A DNA stretch of 10,084 bases from Streptococcaceae bacterium (GTDB lineage Bacteria > Bacillota > Bacilli > Lactobacillales > Streptococcaceae). A program made the translations under genes and the position numbers. The notes below the pieces were generated by a model. It was not told the origin of the DNA. It made no database searches and saw only the letters and a list, made by a program, of their open reading frames with translations. The DNA is taken from positions 1 to 10,084 of the forward strand of contig JAISYB010000157.1 in the NCBI GenBank assembly GCA_031270215.1, given 5' to 3'. Positions 1 through 7,985 of this stretch are shown piece by piece. Position 1 is the first letter of the stretch. The number at the start of each line of letters is the position of its first letter.

Positions 1-1
1 T

Positions 2-58
2 TTACAAATAGTATAATCAGACATTTTTCAAAAATGATTTTCAAAAAAATGTTTGTAA
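2..58. repeat. AT-rich nested inverted repeat at left edge
   Basis: An outer pair TTACAA (2-7) and TTGTAA (53-58) brackets an inner perfect 8-bp pair, ACATTTTT (21-28) and AAAAATGT (45-52). It could be what remains of the 3' end of a transcription unit lying left of the window. It lacks GC pairs and has no U-tract after the right arm, so it is not called a terminator. In A/T-rich DNA such pairs also arise by chance. Confidence 0.3.
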
Positions 59-84
59 GGAGTGGAAGAATATTATCATCATTG

Positions 85-139
85 AGCAACAAGCAACAAG
101 CAACAAGCAACAAGCAACAAGCAACAAGCAACAAGCAAC
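85..139. repeat. Heptanucleotide tandem repeat (AAGCAAC)n
   Basis: Seven exact head-to-tail copies of AAGCAAC occupy 91-139, preceded by a partial copy (AGCAAC, 85-90), so the array spans about 7.9 units. It lies in non-coding DNA about 150-200 bp upstream of the rpoB promoter. The array is strongly asymmetric: one strand has no T and the other has no A. A 7-bp unit changes length by slipped-strand replication, which would alter spacing between whatever lies left of the window and the rpoB promoter. No function can be read from the sequence itself. Confidence 0.95.
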
Positions 140-259
140 AAATTACACGATTGAATTTTTATGTGTTTTCGCAATGTTTCTGTTCGTATTGACTCATACC
201 TTATAAATATGTTGCTAAATAATTGACGCAATTTAACAAAGAATTGAAATATATTTCAT

Positions 260-298
260 AAACGAAGCGTGAATTTTAAAATTTTCGCTTGTTTTTTT
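260..298 (+). terminator. Rho-independent terminator of the upstream unit, abutting the rpoB promoter
   Basis: AAGCG (265-269) pairs with CGCTT (286-290). The interior AT-rich sequence is palindromic apart from one T/T mismatch (270/285) and one G/T pair (271/284). Outside the core, AAAC (260-263) can pair with GTTT (291-294) if G264 is bulged. A run of seven T follows (292-298). This is a plausible intrinsic terminator for + strand transcription entering from the left. Its distal half overlaps the -35 of the rpoB promoter, so read-through and initiation elements share the same bases. Confidence 0.65.
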
Positions 299-317
299 AT
301 AAAATTCTTGCTATAAT
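289..317 (+). promoter_or_regulatory. Extended -10 sigma-A promoter for rpoBC
   Basis: A perfect -10 hexamer TATAAT (312-317) is preceded by the extended element TGC (309-311). At the optimal 17-bp spacing lies a -35-like TTGTTT (289-294), matching three of six consensus positions. The A/T-rich palindromic DNA just upstream could act as an UP-like element. Transcription should start near 323-326, giving an rpoB leader of about 200 nt. This is the only strong + strand promoter seen before rpoB, which suggests rpoBC is transcribed independently of upstream genes. Confidence 0.8.
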
Positions 318-420
318 TACTGGAGGTAGTTAGTCGGTAAGACGCTGTGATCTATTGTCCACGGTGTCGCTTAAAAGTACAAGAGTAGAGAAAAATTCTG
401 CTTTTGTCTTTTTTTGTGCC
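318..420 (+). ncRNA. rpoB 5' leader RNA, probable Lacto-rpoB motif
   Basis: This is a structured leader between the rpoB promoter and the rpoB start. GACGCTGTG (341-349) pairs with CACGGTGTC (360-368) to give nine consecutive pairs, two of them G-U, closing a 10-nt loop. TTAG (330-333) can pair with TTAA (371-374) below an internal loop. A terminator-like hairpin follows at 379-416. A conserved RNA called the Lacto-rpoB motif has been described in presumed 5' untranslated regions of rpoB in lactic acid bacteria. The location, host group and hairpin fit, but I assign it by context and structure and could not check it against the consensus model. Its role, presumably adjusting beta/beta' subunit supply, is inference. 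Confidence 0.55.
373..416 (+). terminator. Candidate attenuator terminator inside the rpoB leader
   Basis: ACAAGAGTAGAG (379-390) pairs with TTCTGCTTTTGT (396-407) over all 12 positions, three of them G-U, around an AAAAA loop (391-395). CTTTTTTTG (408-416) follows immediately. AAAAG (373-377) can extend the stem by pairing into that T-run. This has the form of an intrinsic terminator placed after the promoter and about 105 nt before the rpoB start, so it would cut rpoBC transcription unless read through. The stem is A/U-rich, so termination is probably partial. Loop bases 352-358 of the preceding hairpin are complementary, with one mismatch, to the left arm (379-385), which offers a possible antiterminator contact. 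Confidence 0.6.
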
Positions 421-506
421 TTTAACTAGTCAAAAACATGGTTTGTAACATAAACTTAATGTTTCTGAAAATAACAACGTTGGAATGAAATACTGCAATG
501 TGAATT

Positions 507-525
507 AAGGAGAGTGACTTTTTTG
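507..525 (+). promoter_or_regulatory. rpoB ribosome binding site deciding a TTG start
   Basis: AAGGAG (507-512) is a strong Shine-Dalgarno sequence. The in-frame GTG at 514 is one base after it, too close for initiation. The TTG at 523 is 10 bases downstream and gives the amino terminus MTGHDVKFGK, which aligns with RpoB proteins of Bacillus (MTGQLVQYG) and streptococci (MAGHDVQYG), as recalled from family knowledge. TTG 523 is therefore preferred over GTG 514. Confidence 0.75.
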
Positions 526-3500
526 ACAGGACATGACGTTAAATTCGGGAAATATCGTACTAGACGTAGCTTTGCAAGAATTAGCGAAGTTTTAGATTTA
601 CCTGATTTAATTGAGATTCAAACAAATTCGTATCAATGGTTTTTAGACAAGGGAATTGCTGAAATGTTTAAAGATGTGTTGCCAATTTCTGACTTTGCTA
701 ACACAATGTCATTGGAATACGTTGATTATGAATTAAAGGAACCAAAATACACAGTAGAAGAAGCGCGTGCAAAGGACGCAAACTATTCTGCACCGCTATT
801 TGTGACCTTGCGTTTGATTAATCAAGAAACAGGTGAGTTGAAAACGCAAGAGGTTTTCTTTGGAGATTTCCCATTGATGACTGAAATGGGTACCTTTATT
901 ATTAACGGGGCAGAGCGTGTCATTGTTTCTCAGTTGGTAAGAAGTCCAGGCGTTTATTTCCACGGAAAATTAGATAAAAACGGCAAAGAAGGTTTTGGTT
1001 CAACAACTATTCCAAATCGTGGTGCATGGCTTGAAATGGAAACAGACGCAAAGGATATTTCTTATGTTCGTATTGACCGGACACGAAAAATCCCTTTGTC
1101 TACCTTGGTTCGCGCGCTAGGTTTTGGTGGAGATGATGAGATTGTTGAGATTTTAGGGGAAAGCGAATCGTTGCAATATACGATTTCAAAGGACGTTCAT
1201 AAAATCAGCTCAGACTCTCGCGTTGTTGAGGGATTAAAGGACATCTACGAGCGCCTACGTCCAGGAGAGCCTAAAACTGCTGAATCATCAAGGACATTGC
1301 TAAATGCCCGTTTCTTTGACCCAAAACGTTATGATTTTGCGACTGTTGGTCGTTATAAAGTCAATAAAAAGTTAGATTTAAAGGTTCGCTTATTAGGTTT
1401 GACGGCAGCTGAGCCGCTTGTTGACCCAGAAACAGGCGAAATTTTAGTTGAGGCAAATACAGTTTTTACACGCGAAGTGATTGAAAGCATTTCAGATGCG
1501 ATTGATAATGGATTAAACAAGGTTGTTTTTTATCCAGATGAAAAAGATGCTGTGCTGCCAGACCCTGTGGAATTACAAATCTTTAAGGTCATCTCGCCAA
1601 AAGATCCTGAGCGTATTGTCAATGTTGTAGGAAATGGCTATCCGACAGATGATACTCGTATATTACTGCCAGCAGATATTTTAGCGTCAATGAGCTATTT
1701 CTTGAACCTGATGGAAGGTATCGGTAAGGTTGACGACATTGACCACCTAGGTAATCGCCGAATTCGCTCAGTAGGAGAATTACTACAAAATCAATTCCGA
1801 GTTGGTTTATCTAGAATGGAACGTGTTGTTCGTGAGCGAATGTCTATTCAAGATAATGAAAATGTTGCGCCGCAGCAATTAATTAATATCCGTCCGGTTG
1901 TTGCTTCAATCAAGGAGTTTTTTGGTTCATCTCAGTTGTCGCAGTTCATGGATCAACATAATCCATTGTCTGAATTGGCACACAAACGCCGTTTTTCTGC
2001 ATTAGGACCTGGTGGTTTAACGAGGGATCGTGCAGGATACGAAGTTCGAGATGTACATTACTCTCACTATGGTCGGATGTGCCCAATTGAAACACCTGAA
2101 GGGCCAAACATCGGTTTAATCACTTCACTATCCTCTTATGCGAAAATCAATCAATACGGATTTATCGAAACTCCTTATCGTAAGGTTGACCGTAAGGCTG
2201 GTATTGTTACTAAAACAATTGATTGGTTGACAGCTGATGAGGAAGATAATTATATTGTCGCCCAAGCAAATTCACCACTTTCAGAAGATGGTAAATTTAC
2301 AAGTGACGTTGTTATGGCACGTTCTACGGGTAATAACATTGAAGTTTCAATTGAGAATGTCGATTACATGGACGTTTCTCCTAAGCAGGTAGTAGCTGTG
2401 CCTACGGCATGTATTCCGTTTTTAGAAAATGATGACTCCAACCGTGCCTTAATGGGTGCTAACATGCAACGTCAAGCAGTACCGTTGATTAAACCAGCTG
2501 CGCCATTGATTGGTACAGGGATTGAATATCAAGCGGCACATGACTCTGGTGCGGCATTGATTGCCAAAAATGATGGTAGCGTGGAATATGCAGATGCTGC
2601 TGAAATTCGTATTCGTCGCAAAGACGGCGGCTTAGATGTCTATCAAGTGACGAAATTTAGACGCTCAAATTCTGGAACAGCGTATAACCAAATTACTTTA
2701 GTTCGCCCAGGTGATTTAGTTGAAAAAGGAGATGTTCTAGCAGATGGTCCTTCAATGGAAAAAGGGGAATTAGCACTGGGACAAAATCCACTGGTTGCCT
2801 TTATGACTTGGGAAGGCTACAACTATGAAGATGCCGTTATAATGAGCGAACGCTTAGTTAAGGATGATGTTTATACCTCAATTCATATTGAAGAATACGA
2901 GTCAGAAGCACGCGATACAAAACTAGGACCGGAAGAAATTACTCGAGAAATCCCAAATGTCGGAGATGATGCATTAAAAAATCTTGACGAAATGGGTGTC
3001 ATTAGAATTGGTGCCGAGGTTAAAGAAGGCGACTTACTTGTTGGTAAGGTTACACCGAAGGGTGTTACTGAATTGTCTGCCGAAGAACGATTGCTCCATG
3101 CCATCTTTGGAGAAAAAGCGCGTGAAGTTCGTGACACATCTCTACGTGTTCCGCATGGTGGAGATGGAATCGTCCATGACGTTAAAATCTTTACTCGAAA
3201 AGACAATGATGAATTATCCCCTGGCGTAAATATGCTTGTTCGTGTCTTTATCGTTCAAAAGCGTAAAATTCATGTCGGCGATAAAATGGCAGGACGTCAC
3301 GGTAATAAAGGGGTTGTATCACGTATTCTACCGATAGAGGATATGCCTTATTTGCCAGATGGTACGCCTGTTGATATTATGTTAAATCCATTAGGGGTTC
3401 CTTCTCGGATGAATATCGGTCAGGTTATTGAATTGCACTTGGGTATGGCAGCACGCAACATGGGTATCCATATTGCAACGCCAGTTTTTGATGGTGCTAA

Positions 3501-4134
3501 TGATAGTGACGTTTGGGCAACAGTTAAAGAAGCAGGTATGGCAAGTGATGCGAAAACCGTACTTTATGACGGCAGAACCGGAGAAGCATTTGATAACCGT
3601 GTATCAGTTGGTGTGATGTATTACATGAAACTACACCACATGGTTGATGATAAGCTTCATGCACGTTCAATTGGACCATACTCACTTGTTACTCAACAAC
3701 CACTTGGTGGTAAAGCACAGTTTGGTGGGCAACGTTTCGGAGAGATGGAAGTTTGGGCACTAGAGGCATATGGTGCAGCATATATCTTGCAAGAAATCTT
3801 AACATATAAATCAGATGATGTTGTCGGTCGTGTAAAAACTTATGAAGCAATCGTTAAAGGTGAGCGTATTCCTCAACCTGGCGTTCCTGAAAGCTTCCGA
3901 GTATTAGTTAAGGAGCTTCAATCGCTTGGTTTAGATATGCGTGTCTTAAATGATGAAAACGAAGAAATTGAATTGCGAGACATGAGTGAAGATGATGATG
4001 ATTTAATTACTGTTGATGCACTTGAAAAATATGCAGCTGAACATAAACGTAAAGAAGCTCTTAAAGCAGCCGCACGTGCACGTGAGGGAAAACCTTCTAA
4101 AAAAGGAAAAGAAGAAACTGCTGAAAAAGAGTAA
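523..4134 (+). CDS. rpoB: DNA-directed RNA polymerase subunit beta
   Basis: This is the beta subunit of RNA polymerase, which with beta' forms the catalytic centre and binds the nascent RNA and DNA hybrid in the cytoplasmic alpha2-beta-beta'-omega enzyme. The protein has 1203 residues from TTG 523, normal for Firmicutes. Recognisable segments in order are the N-terminal protrusion (RRSFARISEVL), the lobe (IPNRGAWLEMETDAKD), the fork and rifamycin region (GSSQLSQFMDQ, about residues 467-495), ENDDSNRALMGANMQRQAVP (about 634-653), the RNA-contacting lysines K921 and K929 in GDKMAGRHGNKG, and the C-terminal clamp segment GGQRFGEMEVWALEAYGA. The tail after about residue 1155 is highly charged and ends in Lys/Glu-rich sequence, as is common and variable in this family. 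Two unusual residues are F491 next to the conserved rifamycin-pocket Ser (S492), and P627 where relatives I recall have Ala or Gly. The gene is first in an operon with rpoC. Wording resembles Enterococcaceae most. There is no frameshift. Confidence 0.98.
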   Translation: MTGHDVKFGKYRTRRSFARISEVLDLPDLIEIQTNSYQWFLDKGIAEMFKDVLPISDFANTMSLEYVDYELKEPKYTVEEARAKDANYSAPLFVTLRLINQETGELKTQEVFFGDFPLMTEMGTFIINGAERVIVSQLVRSPGVYFHGKLDKNGKEGFGSTTIPNRGAWLEMETDAKDISYVRIDRTRKIPLSTLVRALGFGGDDEIVEILGESESLQYTISKDVHKISSDSRVVEGLKDIYERLRPGEPKTAESSRTLLNARFFDPKRYDFATVGRYKVNKKLDLKVRLLGLTAAEPLVDPETGEILVEANTVFTREVIESISDAIDNGLNKVVFYPDEKDAVLPDPVELQIFKVISPKDPERIVNVVGNGYPTDDTRILLPADILASMSYFLNLMEGIGKVDDIDHLGNRRIRSVGELLQNQFRVGLSRMERVVRERMSIQDNENVAPQQLINIRPVVASIKEFFGSSQLSQFMDQHNPLSELAHKRRFSALGPGGLTRDRAGYEVRDVHYSHYGRMCPIETPEGPNIGLITSLSSYAKINQYGFIETPYRKVDRKAGIVTKTIDWLTADEEDNYIVAQANSPLSEDGKFTSDVVMARSTGNNIEVSIENVDYMDVSPKQVVAVPTACIPFLENDDSNRALMGANMQRQAVPLIKPAAPLIGTGIEYQAAHDSGAALIAKNDGSVEYADAAEIRIRRKDGGLDVYQVTKFRRSNSGTAYNQITLVRPGDLVEKGDVLADGPSMEKGELALGQNPLVAFMTWEGYNYEDAVIMSERLVKDDVYTSIHIEEYESEARDTKLGPEEITREIPNVGDDALKNLDEMGVIRIGAEVKEGDLLVGKVTPKGVTELSAEERLLHAIFGEKAREVRDTSLRVPHGGDGIVHDVKIFTRKDNDELSPGVNMLVRVFIVQKRKIHVGDKMAGRHGNKGVVSRILPIEDMPYLPDGTPVDIMLNPLGVPSRMNIGQVIELHLGMAARNMGIHIATPVFDGANDSDVWATVKEAGMASDAKTVLYDGRTGEAFDNRVSVGVMYYMKLHHMVDDKLHARSIGPYSLVTQQPLGGKAQFGGQRFGEMEVWALEAYGAAYILQEILTYKSDDVVGRVKTYEAIVKGERIPQPGVPESFRVLVKELQSLGLDMRVLNDENEEIELRDMSEDDDDLITVDALEKYAAEHKRKEALKAAARAREGKPSKKGKEETAEKE

Positions 4135-4163
4135 TGCTGTTTTGTTTAAGCCTCAATGTTAGG

Positions 4164-4196
4164 TGTGACTTACTTGTCTAAAAGCAAGTAAGCACA
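4164..4196 (+). other. Hairpin in the rpoB-rpoC intergenic region
   Basis: CTTACTTG (4169-4176) pairs perfectly with CAAGTAAG (4185-4192). TGTG (4164-4167) pairs with CACA (4193-4196) across a single bulged A (4168), making a 12-bp stem with an 8-nt loop. No run of T follows, so it is not a terminator. In mRNA it could be an RNase cleavage or stabilising element that sets the relative output of beta and beta'. It ends 18 nt before the rpoC Shine-Dalgarno, so it should not block ribosome access. Confidence 0.6.
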
Positions 4197-4214
4197 ATAC
4201 CGAAAAGTTAGAAT

Positions 4215-4232
4215 GGAGGAAATCCGTAAGTG
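4215..4232 (+). promoter_or_regulatory. rpoC ribosome binding site and GTG start
   Basis: GGAGGA (4215-4220) lies 9 bases before GTG 4230. The resulting amino terminus MIDVNKFESMQIGLASP matches the conserved start of Firmicute RpoC, so the non-ATG start is well supported. Confidence 0.85.
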
Positions 4233-7200
4233 ATTGATGTGAATAAATTTGAAAGTATGCAAATCGGACTTGCCTCTCCTGCCAAGGTTCGTAGCTGGAG
4301 CTATGGAGAAGTTAAGAAACCTGAAACGATTAATTATCGTACCTTGAAGCCTGAAAAGGAAGGGTTGTTTGATGAGCGTATTTTCGGTCCAACTAAAGAT
4401 TGGGAATGTGCATGTGGTAAATACAAACGTATCCGCTATAAAGGGATTGTTTGTGACCGCTGTGGCGTAGAAGTCACTCGCTCAAAAGTTCGCCGTGAGC
4501 GAATGGCACATATCGAACTGGCTGCGCCAGTGACACATATTTGGTATTTCAAAGGCATCCCTTCAAGAATGGGGCTTGTATTAGATATGAGTCCACGTTC
4601 CTTAGAAGAAATTATCTATTTTGCGTCATATGTTGTCATTGATCCAAAAGATACAACGCTTGAGAGAAAACAATTACTTTCAGAACGTGATTATCGTGAG
4701 AAATTATACGAATTTGGTCAAGGCTCTTTTGTAGCAAAAATGGGCGCTGAGGCAATCAAGGAATTGCTTGATAGTGTTGATTTGGAAAAGGAAGTTACTG
4801 AATTAAAAGAGGAATTGAAAGTTGCGCAAGGTCAAAAACGGATAAAAGCAATTCGCCGTTTAGATATTCTAGACGCCTTTAGAAAATCCGGAAATGCGCC
4901 CGGCTGGATGGTCATGGACGTTATCCCAGTCATTCCACCAGATTTGCGCCCAATGGTACAGCTAGAAGGTGGACGTTTTGCGACAAGTGATTTAAATGAT
5001 TTATACCGTCGTGTGATTAATCGTAATAATCGTTTGAAGCGATTATTAGACTTAAATGCGCCCGGCATTATCGTCCAAAATGAAAAGCGGATGCTTCAAG
5101 AAGCTGTTGATGCGTTAATTGACAACGGTCGCCGCGGTCGTCCAGTAACAGGGCCTGGAAATCGACCACTCAAATCTCTTTCCCATATGCTTAAAGGGAA
5201 ACAAGGTCGTTTCCGTCAAAATCTACTCGGAAAACGGGTTGACTATTCAGGACGTTCAGTTATTGTCGTTGGTCCGAATCTTAAAATGTATCAATGTGGT
5301 TTGCCAAAGGAAATGGCGATTGAATTGTTCAAGCCATTTGTGATGCACGAGCTAGTCGAACGCGAATTAGCGCAAAATATCAAGGCGGCTAAACGCAAGA
5401 TTGAACGCTTAGATGAAGATATTTGGGATGTTTTAGAAGATGTGATTAAGGAACATCCGGTACTACTTAACCGCGCACCAACGCTGCATAGACTTGGTAT
5501 CCAAGCGTTTGAACCTGTTCTAATTGAAGGACGTGCCATTCGCTTACATCCATTGGTTTGTGAAGCTTATAATGCCGATTTTGACGGTGACCAAATGGCA
5601 GTTCACGTACCACTCTCAGAAGAAGCGCAAGCTGAAGCGCGTATTTTGATGTTAGCAGCTGAGCATATCCTTAATCCTAAGGATGGTAAGCCAGTTGTTA
5701 CACCATCTCAAGATATGGTTTTAGGTAACTATTATCTAACAATGGAAGAAGAAGAGCGTGAAGGCGAAGGTATGGTCTTTAGAAATGTCAATGAAGCAAT
5801 CATTGCATGGCGTAATGGCTATGTGCATTTGCATACACGTGTTGGGATTTCGACTACTCACCTAGACAAGCCATGGACAGACGGACAAAAGGGTAAAATC
5901 TTAACAACCACTGTCGGTAAGATTGTCTTCAATGAAATCATGCCTAAGGAGTTTCCGTACCTTAATGAGCCAACAGATACGAACTTAGCAGACAAGACAC
6001 CTGATAAATATTTTGTTAAAGCAGGCGGAGATGTCAAGGCCTTCATCAAAAAACAACCATTAGTACAACCATTCAAGAAGAAGAATCTTGGGAATATTAT
6101 TGCCGAAGTCTTTAAACGCTTCAAAACAACTGAAACTTCTGAAATGCTTGATAGAATGAAAGATCTCGGTTATCATCATTCAACGCACGCAGGATTAACG
6201 GTTGGGATTGCTGACATCTCTGTTGCCAACCGCAAGGACGAAATCATTGACGCAGCACATGACCGTGTTGAGAAGATTACCAAGCAATTCCGCCGTGGTT
6301 TGATTACAGATGATGAACGCTACAGCGCAGTCATTGCAGTTTGGAATGATGCAAAAGATAAAATCCAGCAAAACCTGCTAGACACAATGGACGCCAAGAA
6401 TCCAATTTTCATGATGAGTGACTCCGGTGCCCGTGGTAATATCTCAAACTTTACCCAGCTTGCCGGTATGCGTGGCTTAATGGCTGCGCCAAATGGTCGA
6501 ATTATGGAATTGCCAATCATTTCTAACTTCCGTGAAGGTCTTTCAGTCCTCGAGATGTTCTTATCAACTCACGGGGCACGTAAGGGAATGACCGATACCG
6601 CCTTAAAGACTGCCGATTCAGGATACTTAACACGTCGTTTAGTTGACGTTGCTCAGGATGTCATCATTCGTGAAGACGACTGTGGCACTGACCGTGGTTT
6701 AGTGATTAAGACAATCCGCAATGGCAATGAAATCATCGAATCTCTCGAAGAACGCTTAATCGGTCGATACACACGCAAACAAGTTAAACATCCTAAGACA
6801 GGGAAAGTGATTATTGCAGCTGATGAATTAATTACTGAGCCGGTTGCTAAGAAAATTGTTGATGCTGGTGTTGAAGAAGTAACGATTCGCTCCGTCTTTA
6901 CATGCAACACAAGACACGGTGTCTGCAAGCATTGCTATGGTATGAACCTTGCAACAGGTGATGCAGTTGAAGTGGGCGAAACAGTCGGAACAATAGCAGC
7001 ACAATCTATCGGTGAGCCTGGTACACAGCTGACCATGCGGACCTTCCATACAGGTGGGGTTGCCGGAGATGATATTACGCAAGGTTTACCACGTATTCAA
7101 GAAATCTTTGAAGCACGTAATCCTAAGGGTGAAGCGGTTATCACGGAGGTAACAGGTGAAGTCATTGACATTACAGAAGAAGCTGCGACACGAACGAAAG

Positions 7201-7892
7201 AAATCACAGTGAAGGGTAAAACTGATGAGAGAACTTACACAGTACCATATACTTCAAGAACTAAGGTAGCTGTTGGGGACTCCGTACATCGTGGCGATCC
7301 ATTAACTGAGGGTTCAATCGAACCTAAACACTTGCTCAATATTCGTGATGTACTCTCCGTTGAAAACTATTTACTGGCTGAAGTTCAAAAAGTTTATAGA
7401 ATGCAAGGGGTGGAAATCGGCGATAAGCATATCGAAGTTATGGTGCGCCAAATGCTTCGTAAGGTTCGTGTCATGGATCCAGGTGACACAGACCTCTTGC
7501 CAGGCACATTAATGGATATTTCAGATTTGACAGATGCTAATCACGAAACGCTAATCTCTGGCGGTGTGCCAGCAACAGCACGTCCCGTCTTGCTTGGGAT
7601 TACCAAAGCCTCACTTGAAACAAATTCATTCTTATCCGCAGCATCATTCCAAGAAACGACGCGCGTCTTAACCGATGCGGCAATTCGTGGTAAGAAAGAT
7701 CGGCTGCTTGGTTTGAAGGAAAATGTTATCATCGGTAAGATTATTCCAGCAGGAACAGGAATGCTTCGCTACCGCAATCTCGAACCAGATGCTAAAGTTA
7801 AAACAATTCCATCTATTTCTGATTACGAAGCTGAGCTTGCTGAGGTTCAAGAAATAGTACCACAAGAGCTAGAAGCTAATGATTTAGTGTAA
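4230..7892 (+). CDS. rpoC: DNA-directed RNA polymerase subunit beta'
   Basis: This is the beta' subunit, which carries the catalytic magnesium and pairs with beta from the preceding gene. The protein has 1220 residues, usual for Lactobacillales. Visible elements in order are the N-terminal zinc finger (C60, C62, C75, C78), the clamp and rudder region ending in NGRRGRPVTGPGNRPLKSLS, the switch segment KGKQGRFRQNLLGKRVDYSGR, and the catalytic NADFDGDQMA with D450, D452 and D454 chelating Mg2+. Then come MSDSGARGN (about 729-737), the bridge helix (about 770-806, LSTHGARKGMTDTALKTADS), the second zinc site (C818, C892, C899, C902) and the trigger loop (M936, R937, H940 in QLTMRTFHTGG). All key residues are present. 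The reading frame is uninterrupted and ends with TAA. It is the second gene of the operon, 95 bp after rpoB, with no strong promoter of its own in the gap, and it is followed by a clear terminator. Confidence 0.98.
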   Translation: MIDVNKFESMQIGLASPAKVRSWSYGEVKKPETINYRTLKPEKEGLFDERIFGPTKDWECACGKYKRIRYKGIVCDRCGVEVTRSKVRRERMAHIELAAPVTHIWYFKGIPSRMGLVLDMSPRSLEEIIYFASYVVIDPKDTTLERKQLLSERDYREKLYEFGQGSFVAKMGAEAIKELLDSVDLEKEVTELKEELKVAQGQKRIKAIRRLDILDAFRKSGNAPGWMVMDVIPVIPPDLRPMVQLEGGRFATSDLNDLYRRVINRNNRLKRLLDLNAPGIIVQNEKRMLQEAVDALIDNGRRGRPVTGPGNRPLKSLSHMLKGKQGRFRQNLLGKRVDYSGRSVIVVGPNLKMYQCGLPKEMAIELFKPFVMHELVERELAQNIKAAKRKIERLDEDIWDVLEDVIKEHPVLLNRAPTLHRLGIQAFEPVLIEGRAIRLHPLVCEAYNADFDGDQMAVHVPLSEEAQAEARILMLAAEHILNPKDGKPVVTPSQDMVLGNYYLTMEEEEREGEGMVFRNVNEAIIAWRNGYVHLHTRVGISTTHLDKPWTDGQKGKILTTTVGKIVFNEIMPKEFPYLNEPTDTNLADKTPDKYFVKAGGDVKAFIKKQPLVQPFKKKNLGNIIAEVFKRFKTTETSEMLDRMKDLGYHHSTHAGLTVGIADISVANRKDEIIDAAHDRVEKITKQFRRGLITDDERYSAVIAVWNDAKDKIQQNLLDTMDAKNPIFMMSDSGARGNISNFTQLAGMRGLMAAPNGRIMELPIISNFREGLSVLEMFLSTHGARKGMTDTALKTADSGYLTRRLVDVAQDVIIREDDCGTDRGLVIKTIRNGNEIIESLEERLIGRYTRKQVKHPKTGKVIIAADELITEPVAKKIVDAGVEEVTIRSVFTCNTRHGVCKHCYGMNLATGDAVEVGETVGTIAAQSIGEPGTQLTMRTFHTGGVAGDDITQGLPRIQEIFEARNPKGEAVITEVTGEVIDITEEAATRTKEITVKGKTDERTYTVPYTSRTKVAVGDSVHRGDPLTEGSIEPKHLLNIRDVLSVENYLLAEVQKVYRMQGVEIGDKHIEVMVRQMLRKVRVMDPGDTDLLPGTLMDISDLTDANHETLISGGVPATARPVLLGITKASLETNSFLSAASFQETTRVLTDAAIRGKKDRLLGLKENVIIGKIIPAGTGMLRYRNLEPDAKVKTIPSISDYEAELAEVQEIVPQELEANDLV

Positions 7893-7904
7893 AATCATAA
7901 ACGT

Positions 7905-7950
7905 AACCACTTATGTCAATTGCCTTTTGTCAATGATATAAGTGGTTTTT
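7905..7950 (+). terminator. rpoBC operon terminator
   Basis: AACCACTTAT (7905-7914) pairs perfectly with ATAAGTGGTT (7938-7947). The stem continues inward with one G-T pair (7915/7937) and TCA/TGA, and then, across one bulged A, TTG/CAA. TTTTT (7946-7950) sits at the right foot. It begins 12 bp after the rpoC stop and has the form of a good rho-independent terminator for + strand transcription. Confidence 0.85.
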
Positions 7951-7985
7951 CAGCGTTTTGAAAATATCTATGTCAAGCGAGCCCA

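Noticed and set aside
12..17. TATAAT hexamer near the left edge
   Set aside because: Its -35 would lie outside the window and no gene follows it before the rpoB promoter. It cannot be judged.
85..139. CRISPR array
   Set aside because: The 7-bp units are directly adjacent with no spacers, so this is a simple tandem repeat.
82..156. Short open frame TTG through the heptamer repeats (peptide repeat SNKQQAT)
   Set aside because: The only Shine-Dalgarno-like sequence (AAGGAG, 57-62) is 19 bp away, the start is TTG, and the frame exists only because a 7-bp repeat has no stops. There is no protein-level support.
189..228. TTGACT (189-194) and TTGACG (223-228) as -35 elements of further rpoB promoters
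   Set aside because: Neither has a recognisable -10 at 16-18 bp spacing. The nearby TATAAA and TATATT are at the wrong distances.
514..522. GTG 514 as the rpoB start
   Set aside because: It lies one base after the Shine-Dalgarno core. TTG 523 has workable spacing and a family-like amino terminus.
2883..3616. Antisense and alternate-frame open frames inside rpoB, and the similar ones inside rpoC
   Set aside because: They are shadows of highly conserved coding sequence, without ribosome binding sites or family features.
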